Shown here one piece after another: positions 5,960 through 10,811 of a stretch of DNA of 10,811 nt (positions within the stretch are counted from its first letter, which is position 1; each line of letters opens with the position of its first letter). Where the stretch lies: contig CAYYMJ010000077.1 in assembly GCA_964472855.1 (NCBI GenBank), positions 1-10,811 on the forward strand. Reading direction: 5' to 3'. The position numbers and the translations under genes were made by a program. This stretch comes from Tranquillimonas sp964472855. Lineage in GTDB: Bacteria > Pseudomonadota > Alphaproteobacteria > Rhodobacterales > Rhodobacteraceae. The notes below the pieces were generated by a model. It had not been told where the DNA came from. It saw only the letters and a list, made by a program, of their open reading frames with translations, and did not search any database.

Positions 5960-7114
5960 TCAGGATTTCCGGGCGCTTTTCGGGCCAAGCGGGTGGTCGG
6001 CATGGGGGTAGGTGGCGTGGTGGTGATCATGGTGGTGGTNNNNNNNNNNNNNNNNNNNNNNNNNNNNNNNNNNNNNNNNNNNNNNNNNNNNNNNNNNNNN
6101 NNNNNNNNNNNNNNNNNNNNNNNNNNNNNNNNNNNNNNNGTGGTGGTCGTTGTGGTCGCTTGCTTCAAGCCGGCAAAGGCCGGTGCAGAAATCGTCGCAC
6201 AAGGGACAGTCGGCGACGTTGGAGCCCGGTGCGCTGGCGCCCTGGCCTTCGACATGGTGGTGGTGGCTTTCCTGGGCCAGCCCGACCTCGGCCTCGAAAC
6301 CGAGGATCTGGGTGCGGTATTTGCACAGCGCGCAATTGTCCGGCGGCGCCTGGCCCGCCAGTTCGCGGGCGCGGTCGGCGAAGGTTTCCAGCACTTGGGC
6401 GTGGTCGTTGAGATAGCCGGCCTTGACGAAATGGATGTCGGGATGCGCGGCGGCGACCTGGTCGGTGAAACCGTAGATGCGGTCGACGAGGATTCCGGTG
6501 AACAGGAAATACGGGAAGACGATCACCCGCTTGTAGCCGAGCCGTGCCACGTGGGTCAGGCAGGGTTCGACCAGCGGGAAGGTGACGCCGGAATAGCCGA
6601 TTTCGCACCAGCCAAAGCCCATGCCTTCCCACAGCATGCGAGCGACCTTGGCCACGTTGCCGTTGGCGTCGGGGTCAGAGGCGCCGCGCCCGATGACGAC
6701 GAGGCAGGTTTCGTGACGAGCAACCGCGCCGCGTTCGGCGTCGGCAGCCGCCACGGCGTCGGCAATGCGGGCGCCGGCGGCGGCGATCATCCTGGCGTCG
6801 ACGCCCAGTTCGCGGCCATAGCGGATGTCGATGCCGTGTTCGGCGGCATAGCTGTTCAGGACGGTGGGGATGTCGTTCTTGGTATGCATGGCCGAGAACA
6901 GCATGCCAGGCACGGCGAGGATGCGGTCGCAGCCCTGTTCGCGCAGCCGGTCCAGCCCGGCGCGGATCACCGGGTTGGCAAATTCGAGATAGCCATAGTC
7001 GAGCGCCCAGTCGTCGGGCAGCAGCGGCGGCAGCAGGTCGGCCAGCCGGGCGAATTGGTCAACCGCGGCGCGGGACCGCGAACCGTGGCCACAGATCATC
7101 ACGCCGGTTTTCAT
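5960..7114 (-). CDS. cbiX: Sirohydrochlorin cobaltochelatase with Cys/His-rich C-terminal tail
   Basis: A long CbiX that inserts Co2+ into sirohydrochlorin. The N-terminal half-domain (about 1-125) has ICGHGSRSRAAVDQF (7-21, catalytic His10) and AMHTKNDIP (75-83, His77). The second half-domain (about 130-255) has VVIGRGASDPDANGN (139-153), YSGVTFPLVEP and FPYFLFTGILVDRIYGF. The tail carries CALCKYR (Cys261, Cys264), HHHH (284-287), CPLCDDFCTGLC (Cys303/306/310/314), a His/Asp run broken by 100 N, then HHHDHHHATYPHADHP and SARKS at the end. Cys pairs plus poly-His recall the Fe-S- and His-containing CbiX of Bacillus megaterium. The true length is unknown because of the gap; 384 residues are implied. 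ATG at 7114 overlaps the upstream stop (ATGA). Confidence 0.93.
   Translation of the reverse strand: MKTGVMICGHGSRSRAAVDQFARLADLLPPLLPDDWALDYGYLEFANPVIRAGLDRLREQGCDRILAVPGMLFSAMHTKNDIPTVLNSYAAEHGIDIRYGRELGVDARMIAAAGARIADAVAAADAERGAVARHETCLVVIGRGASDPDANGNVAKVARMLWEGMGFGWCEIGYSGVTFPLVEPCLTHVARLGYKRVIVFPYFLFTGILVDRIYGFTDQVAAAHPDIHFVKAGYLNDHAQVLETFADRARELAGQAPPDNCALCKYRTQILGFEAEVGLAQESHHHHVEGQGASAPGSNVADCPLCDDFCTGLCRLEASDHNDHHXXXXXXXXXXXXXXXXXXXXXXXXXXXXXXXXXXHHHDHHHATYPHADHPLGPKSARKS
6040..6139. other. Assembly gap (100 N) in the poly-His tract of cbiX
   Basis: Exactly 100 N flanked on both sides by GTG/GAT-type triplet repeats that encode His/Asp on the minus strand. A repetitive, extremely biased tract explains the assembly break; the actual tract length is unknown. 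Confidence 0.95.
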
Positions 7115-7353
7115 GCCGTGGCCTCGGCGTCGGTGCCAACGTCGGCGTCGGTGGCGGTGTCGGTGGCCTCGGCCTCGGGCGCGGGGTGGTCCTGGTCGCC
7201 GCGCCCCAGCCCGGCGGCCCAGGCGGCGATGCCGGCGGCCAGCCCGATGGCGATGGCGGCGCCCCAGTGGGCGTGGCCGGCGGCGGTGGCGATATGGCCG
7301 GGATCGGCCCAGGCCGGGCCGGCCACGAGGATGAGAGGCAAGAGGCGATACAT
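7111..7353 (-). CDS. Small His-containing membrane protein (DUF6732-like) heading the cob operon
   Basis: An 80-residue protein. Residues 1-16 form a signal peptide (MYRLLPLILVAGPAWA) ending in an AxA-type site. The predicted mature N-terminus is DPGHIATAAGHAHW (17-30), with His20, His27 and His29. One transmembrane helix follows (about 31-49, GAAIAIGLAAGIAAWAAGL). The C-terminal tail (about 51-80) is acidic and low-complexity, made of repeating A-T-D-A-E units. Its stop overlaps the cbiX ATG (ATGA). ATG at 7353 is preferred because AAGGG lies eight nt upstream; the in-frame ATG at 7374 lacks a ribosome site. Small proteins of this form beside cobalamin genes in Rhodobacterales are, from memory, DUF6732. 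Periplasmic metal handling for CbiX is a guess from His content and context. Confidence 0.75.
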   Translation of the reverse strand: MYRLLPLILVAGPAWADPGHIATAAGHAHWGAAIAIGLAAGIAAWAAGLGRGDQDHPAPEAEATDTATDADVGTDAEATA

Positions 7354-7415
7354 GCACCGGACCCTTTCGTTCATGGCGAAACCGGGCCCGGACACCCCGC
7401 GCGCGAGGCATGGTT

Positions 7416-7493
7416 GACGACGCCCCGCCTCGGCCCCCGATCGGGTCGGCCTGGCGCGGGCCACCTGTCCGGCCCCGGAATCGGGGCTTCGTC
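7416..7493 (-). promoter_or_regulatory. Mutually exclusive pairings in the cob operon leader
   Basis: On the cob mRNA the arm GCCCCG (7487-7482) can close a local 6-bp hairpin with CGGGGC (7477-7472, four-base loop). A longer arm that includes it, GACGAAGCCCCG (7493-7482), can instead pair with CGGGGCGTCGTC (7427-7416) at 11 of 12 positions. Both cannot form at once. This is the form of an attenuator, but no U-tract follows, so any regulatory role is conjecture. Confidence 0.3.
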
Positions 7494-7654
7494 GCCCTTG
7501 GCAGTAATGCCCGCGGCCCGGCGATGCAAACCCCTTCGCGCCGCGCCGGCTGCTGAATGCGACCTGTGCGCAGGTGCAGGGTGCCTGTGGGGGCGTTGCG
7601 CTGGAAATGGCGCCCGATTGACCCCAGATTGTGTGGCGGACGCAGCATGAGAAC

Positions 7655-7658
7655 GGAG
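7655..7658 (+). promoter_or_regulatory. Ribosome binding site of the hydroquinone reductase gene
   Basis: GGAG eight nt before ATG at 7667. It favours this start over an in-frame GTG at 7631. Confidence 0.55.
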
Positions 7659-7666
7659 CGGGCACC

Positions 7667-8665
7667 ATGGGACAGTTGGTAAACGGGCAATGGGTCGCGG
7701 GGCGGCTGGTCAACGACAGCCCGGATGGCAAGTTCATGCGCAAGCCGTCGGTCTTTCGCAACTGGATCACGCCCGATGGGGCGCCCGGCCTGTCGGGCGG
7801 CGGCGGTTTCCCGGCCGTGGCGGGGCGCTATCACCTGTATGTCAGTCACGCCTGCCCCTGGGCCAACCGCACGCTGATTTTCCGGCGGCTCAAGGGGCTG
7901 GAAGACCTGATCGGCGTCTCGGTGACGCACCCCGACATGCTGGATGACGGCTGGATGTTTTCCACCGACTGGCCGGGCGCCACCGGTGACGACCTGCACG
8001 GCCTGCCCTTTGTGCGCGACCTCTATGTCAAGGCCGACCCCGGGGCGACGACAAGGGTCACGGTTCCGGTCCTGTGGGACAAGCAGCGCGAGACGATCGT
8101 GTCCAACGAAAGCTCGGAAATCATCCGCATGTTCAATTCGGCGTTCGACGCGCTGACCGGCAACAACGATGACTATTGGCCGGCCGAGATGCGCGCGGCG
8201 ATCGAACCGGTGAACGACCGCATCTACAACAATCTCAACAACGGCGTATACCGGTCGGGCTTTGCCACCACACAGGCGGCCTATGACGAGGCCGCGCAAG
8301 GCGTTTTCGACACCCTCGACTGGCTGGAAGACCGGCTGTCAGGCCAGCGCTATGTCATGGGCGACCGGGTGACCGAGGCCGACTGGCGCCTGTTTCCCAC
8401 GCTGGCCCGCTTCGATGCCGTCTATCACACCCATTTCAAGTGCAACCGCAACTATCTGCGCGATTATCCCAATCTTTGGGGTTACACGCGCGAGCTTTAC
8501 CAGTGGCAGACCGCCCATGGGCCGATCAGCGAGGTCGTGCATTTCGACCATTTCGTGCGGCATTACCACTATTGCCACGAGTCGATTAACCCGCACCGGA
8601 TCATTCCGATCAACCCGGTCATCGACTGGACCGAACCGCATGGGCGCGACCACATGGGCCTGTAG
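7667..8665 (+). CDS. yqjG: Glutathionyl-hydroquinone reductase (Xi-class glutathione S-transferase, YqjG/ECM4 family)
   Basis: A 332-residue cytosolic enzyme that uses glutathione to reduce glutathionyl-(chloro)hydroquinones. The N-terminal thioredoxin-like domain has the active-site Cys63 in SHACPWANRTLIF (60-72), the cis-Pro region VTVPVLWDK (131-139) and the GSH-binding IVSNESSEIIRMF (144-156). The helical C-terminal domain includes NNGVYRSGFATTQAAYDEA (191-209, with Tyr195 matching a conserved catalytic-site Tyr), VTEADWRLFPTLARFD (235-250) and YPNLWGYTRELYQW (267-280). The motifs are Xi-class specific and length is normal. It is the only plus-strand gene, transcribed away from the cob operon and toward the transglycosylase. 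No known cobalamin role; it is probably an unrelated housekeeping or redox gene. Confidence 0.93.
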   Translation: MGQLVNGQWVAGRLVNDSPDGKFMRKPSVFRNWITPDGAPGLSGGGGFPAVAGRYHLYVSHACPWANRTLIFRRLKGLEDLIGVSVTHPDMLDDGWMFSTDWPGATGDDLHGLPFVRDLYVKADPGATTRVTVPVLWDKQRETIVSNESSEIIRMFNSAFDALTGNNDDYWPAEMRAAIEPVNDRIYNNLNNGVYRSGFATTQAAYDEAAQGVFDTLDWLEDRLSGQRYVMGDRVTEADWRLFPTLARFDAVYHTHFKCNRNYLRDYPNLWGYTRELYQWQTAHGPISEVVHFDHFVRHYHYCHESINPHRIIPINPVIDWTEPHGRDHMGL

Positions 8666-8683
8666 GCGCGCGCCGGGGCGCCT
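8664..8683 (+). terminator. Possible terminator after the hydroquinone reductase gene
   Basis: aggcgc (8664-8669) and gcgcct (8678-8683) form a 6-bp GC-rich stem with an 8-nt loop, beginning on the stop codon. No T-run follows, so it is a weak candidate. Confidence 0.25.
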
Positions 8684-8690
8684 GACCCGA

Positions 8691-8715
8691 CGCGCGTGGC
8701 ATTACCCAACGCGCG
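8691..8715. terminator. GC-rich hairpin between convergent genes, possible bidirectional terminator
   Basis: cgcgcg (8691-8696) pairs with cgcgcg (8710-8715). An added tgg/cca step gives nine base pairs with one bulge around a cattac loop. It lies midway in the 104-nt space between the convergent reductase and transglycosylase genes, where both transcripts must end. Confidence 0.35.
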
Positions 8716-8737
8716 CGGACATCCGCGATATAAGGCA

Positions 8738-8751
8738 GCGTCGGGCGACGC
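8738..8751. repeat. Short hairpin before the transglycosylase stop codon
   Basis: gcgtc (8738-8742), loop gggc, gacgc (8747-8751). Its left arm, extended to gcgtcggg (8738-8745), can alternatively pair with cccgacgc (8686-8693), so this spacer holds competing structures. Confidence 0.3.
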
Positions 8752-8769
8752 GGGTTCAACGCGTCCGTT

Positions 8770-9945
8770 TCACAGCCGGTCAAGCAGCGCCCGGTCGGGC
8801 CAGGCGTCGGCCGGCAGGCCCAGCCTGATCTGTTCGCGCCGGATGGCATCGCGGGTGTTGGCGCCCAGGATACCGTCGATTCCGCCCACGTCATGGCCGC
8901 GCGCGGCCAGCCGGCGCTGAAGCTCTTGTATCTCTTGCCCGCTGAGCGACGGACCGGGGTTGCCGGCATCGTAGATGGGCGCGCCCTCCAGCCGGGTGGC
9001 GAAATAGGCCGCCGTGGCCACATAGACAAAGCTTTGATTCCACTCGAAATATACGTTGAAATTCGGATAGGCCAGAAAGGCCGGGCCCTTGCGGCCCTGT
9101 GGCACGATCACCGATGCCTGCATGTTGCCCGCCGCCAGCGAGCCCGTGCGCGCCCGCACGCCAAGGCGACGCCATTCCGACACGCGGCGGGTTTCGTCCA
9201 GCCCGGTGCGCGACCAGTCGAAACCGGACGGCAGGGTGACCTCTTGCAGCCAGGGCTCGTTCGGGCGCCAGCCCAGCGCCCGCAGCATCGAGGCCGCGCT
9301 GGTCAGCGCGTCGGGCGCCGAGGTTTTCAGGGTGATCAGGCCGTCGCCGTCGGCATCGACCCCGTTTTCGATGATATCGCCCGGCAGCATCTGCACCATG
9401 CCGATTTCGCCGGCCCAGGCGCCAGTTGTGGTGGCCGGGTCCAGGTCGCCCAGCTCGTATAGTTCGAGCGCGGCAAACACCTGCGGGCGGAACAGCTCGG
9501 GGCGGCGGCAGTCATGGGCCAGCGTGACCAGCGAATTGACGGTGTTGAAATCGCCCTGCACGGCGCCAAAATCGGTCTCGAAGGCCCAGAAGGCCAGGAT
9601 CACCCCACGGTTGACGCCATAGCGGCTTTCGATGCGGTCAAAGACGCTGTCCCAGCGGCTGGAATTTGCGCGACCGTTGTCGATGCGGTTCTGAGAAATC
9701 AGGCGGCGGGAAAAGTCGATGAACGGCAACTGGAACACGCCCTGCCGCCGGTCGGCGCGCAAGGTGGCCTGATCCTGCGTCACACCGCTGAAAAAGGCGT
9801 TCACGGCGCTGCGGGAATGGCCGTTCTGCATGGCCTCGGCCTTCAGACCGTTGACAAAACCGGCAAAACTGCCGCCGCATTGCTGCGCCGTGGCGGGCGC
9901 GGCCAGCAGCAATCCTGCCAGTAGCGTGGTAACGAATTTGCGCAT
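8770..9945 (-). CDS. MltB-type lytic murein transglycosylase with C-terminal peptidoglycan-binding domain
   Basis: A 391-residue periplasmic protein that cleaves the MurNAc-GlcNAc bond of peptidoglycan. Residues 1-20 are a signal peptide (RKFVTTLLAGLLLAAPATA, cleavage before QQ); there is no lipobox, so it is likely soluble rather than a lipoprotein. The SLT_2 catalytic domain (about 25-320) has FQLPFIDFSRR (71-81), the catalytic Glu123 in LAFWAFETDFGAVQGDF (118-133, E of ETDFG), GEIGMVQMLPGD (179-190) and an EF-hand-like DADGDG loop (197-202), like the calcium site of E. coli Slt35. Residues about 333-391 are a peptidoglycan-binding type 1 domain (IQELQRRLAARGHDVGGIDG). AGGGGA lies five nt upstream of ATG at 9945. 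It follows cobD by only 47 nt, so co-transcription is possible. Confidence 0.93.
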   Translation of the reverse strand: MRKFVTTLLAGLLLAAPATAQQCGGSFAGFVNGLKAEAMQNGHSRSAVNAFFSGVTQDQATLRADRRQGVFQLPFIDFSRRLISQNRIDNGRANSSRWDSVFDRIESRYGVNRGVILAFWAFETDFGAVQGDFNTVNSLVTLAHDCRRPELFRPQVFAALELYELGDLDPATTTGAWAGEIGMVQMLPGDIIENGVDADGDGLITLKTSAPDALTSAASMLRALGWRPNEPWLQEVTLPSGFDWSRTGLDETRRVSEWRRLGVRARTGSLAAGNMQASVIVPQGRKGPAFLAYPNFNVYFEWNQSFVYVATAAYFATRLEGAPIYDAGNPGPSLSGQEIQELQRRLAARGHDVGGIDGILGANTRDAIRREQIRLGLPADAWPDRALLDRL

Positions 9946-9950
9946 GAAAA

Positions 9951-9956
9951 TCCCCT
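9951..9956 (-). promoter_or_regulatory. Ribosome binding site of the transglycosylase gene
   Basis: AGGGGA on the minus strand, five nt before the ATG at 9945, in the 47-nt gap after cobD. The rest of that gap holds only a weak 5-bp cgggc/gcccg stem (9966-9986) and no terminator. Confidence 0.6.
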
Positions 9957-9992
9957 GCCTGTTGTCGGGCAGACACTAACAGCCCGGCCCCG

Positions 9993-10811
9993 TCAGGCAA
10001 CGGTGCAATAGATCACAATCGCCAGTCCCAGCGCCCAGGCCCGCCATATGGCACGGTCGGCGGCACGGATGTCGTCGCGCCCGGCGTCGCGGGCACCGGT
10101 GGCATGCACCAGCGGATAGTCGGCCACCGCACCGTGATAGCTGCGCGGCCCGGCCAGCGCCACGTCAAGCACCTGCGCCATCGCGGCCTCGGGCCAGCCG
10201 GCGTTGGGCGAACGGTGGCGGCGGGCATCGGCGGCCACGGCACGGACGGGCAGGCGCAGGTGGCTGGCGGCGATCAGCAGCGCCGCCAGACGCGCGGGAA
10301 CCCAGTTGAGCACATCGTCCAGCCGCGCCGCCGCCCAACCAAAGTCGCGGTGGCGGTCGGTCAGATAGCCGATGGTGCTGTCAGCGGTGTTCACCAGCTT
10401 ATAGACCAGCATGGCCGGCAGGCCGCCGATCAGGAAGAAAACCGCCGGGGCAACAACCCCGTCCGAGAAATTCTCGGCCGCCGATTCGATGGCGGCGCGG
10501 GCGATCTGCGGCTCGGTCATGCTGGCGGTATCACGACCCACGATCATGGCCACGGCCCGGCGTGCCGGGTCCAGGCCCTTGTCAAGCGCGTCGGCCACGG
10601 CGCGCACATGCTGGGACAGGCTGCGCTGGGCCAGAAGGATGGCCGCGCCCAGCGCCTGCCACAGCCAGCCCAGCGGCAGGGCGGCAATGGCCAGGCCAGT
10701 GACCCATGCCGCCGCCACCAGCGCCGCCATCACGATCACACCGGTCAGCCGGCGGCGCGGCCCACGGTTGAAGGCGCTGTCGCACCGCTGAACCGCCTTG
10801 CCGGCCAGCAC
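9993..10811 (-). CDS. cobD: Adenosylcobinamide-phosphate synthase, N-terminus outside the window
   Basis: 272 residues of the integral membrane CobD/CbiB protein, which joins adenosylcobyric acid to aminopropanol (phosphate) late in cobalamin synthesis. Visible hallmarks are ESAAENFSDGVVAPAVFFLIGG (109-130 of the visible part), LPAMLVYKLVNTADSTIGY (131-149), LDDVLNWVPARLAALLI (164-180) and HRSPNAGWPEAAMA (199-212). Hydrophobic segments lie near 24-45, 48-62, 117-140, 173-185 and 256-272. Compared with the usual length, about 30 residues are missing at the N-terminus. The GTG at the window edge is probably an internal valine, not the start. This second cob locus is split from the main operon by the transglycosylase and reductase genes. 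Confidence 0.93.
   Translation of the reverse strand: MLAGKAVQRCDSAFNRGPRRRLTGVIVMAALVAAAWVTGLAIAALPLGWLWQALGAAILLAQRSLSQHVRAVADALDKGLDPARRAVAMIVGRDTASMTEPQIARAAIESAAENFSDGVVAPAVFFLIGGLPAMLVYKLVNTADSTIGYLTDRHRDFGWAAARLDDVLNWVPARLAALLIAASHLRLPVRAVAADARRHRSPNAGWPEAAMAQVLDVALAGPRSYHGAVADYPLVHATGARDAGRDDIRAADRAIWRAWALGLAIVIYCTVA

Larger units (their letters stand above)
7375..7666. promoter_or_regulatory. Divergent intergenic region between the cob operon and the hydroquinone reductase gene
   Basis: About 290 nt without a gene. It must carry the promoter of the minus-strand cob operon and that of the plus-strand reductase. A TTGACC at 7618-7623 is a possible plus-strand -35, but no good -10 follows. 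The cob leader contains a 10-bp palindrome cccgatcggg (7436-7445), a short hairpin acctg/caggt near 7562-7575, and the pairings listed separately. The conserved elements of a cobalamin riboswitch (the B12 box and the GCCACTG-type core) were looked for on both strands and not found. Confidence 0.45.

Noticed and set aside
5960..6345. Plus-strand coding of a poly-valine protein across the gap
   Set aside because: It is the antisense of the His-codon tract of cbiX; no family similarity.
7119..7180. GTCGGT/GCCTCGG near-repeats as a regulatory repeat array
   Set aside because: They encode the acidic Ala/Thr/Asp/Glu tail of the small membrane protein, and codon-level low complexity explains them.
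7375..7666. Cobalamin riboswitch
   Set aside because: Neither the conserved core nor the B12 box could be found on either strand; the local hairpins do not match the consensus. A covariance search would settle it.
1..10811. CRISPR array, tRNA, rRNA or insertion sequence
   Set aside because: No regularly spaced repeats, no cloverleaf with conserved T-loop bases, and no transposase-like frame were seen. The three-stem element at 1008-1053 is too short and lacks tRNA signatures.

Overview
The window is about 10.8 kb of very GC-rich DNA that reads as a corrin-ring (vitamin B12, cobalamin) biosynthesis locus. High GC, alphaproteobacterial-style gene fusions and neighbours (CbiG-CobJ fusion, DUF5946-like protein, small His-containing membrane protein before cbiX), and a GGCGGGGATATTTTTGCCAAGATGA-type spacer motif all suggest Rhodobacterales (Rhodobacteraceae). 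This taxonomic call is an inference from gene content, not from a marker gene.

Layout from right to left, since most genes are on the minus strand. At 10811-9993 is the C-terminal ~90% of cobD/cbiB (adenosylcobinamide-phosphate synthase), followed 47 nt later by a MltB-type lytic murein transglycosylase (9945-8770). A plus-strand gene for a glutathionyl-hydroquinone reductase (7667-8665) converges on the transglycosylase and diverges from the main cob operon. That operon runs from 7353 down to 1262: small signal-peptide/TM protein, cbiX, cobH, DUF5946-like protein, cobL, cobI and a cbiG-cobJ fusion. A 284-nt spacer packed with perfect hairpins follows, then cobM (977-198), then the first 38 codons of an unidentified gene (114-1).

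The enzymes fit together. CbiX is a sirohydrochlorin cobaltochelatase with a Cys/His-rich tail. CobI, CobJ, CobM and CobL are the SAM-dependent corrin methyltransferases (C20, C17, C11, and C5/C15 with decarboxylation). CobH is the precorrin-8X methylmutase, and CobD later attaches the aminopropanol arm. The CbiG part of the fusion belongs to ring contraction and lactone opening. Most neighbours are joined by 4-nt ATGA/GTGA overlaps or a 10-nt overlap, so translation is probably coupled, and the uncharacterised DUF5946-like gene sits inside that chain. CobG/CobZ, CobF, CobK, CobN and CbiD are not in the window.

Two runs of exactly 100 N (3286-3385 and 6040-6139) are assembly placeholders. The first removes the middle of cobI and, judging from family length, stands for roughly 300+ nt. 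The second falls in a poly-histidine stretch of cbiX. No canonical cobalamin riboswitch is visible. The most unusual non-coding signals are the hairpin-rich cobJ-cobM spacer, especially a perfectly paired three-stem structure at 1008-1053 just upstream of cobM, and a leader before the main operon with two mutually exclusive pairings.
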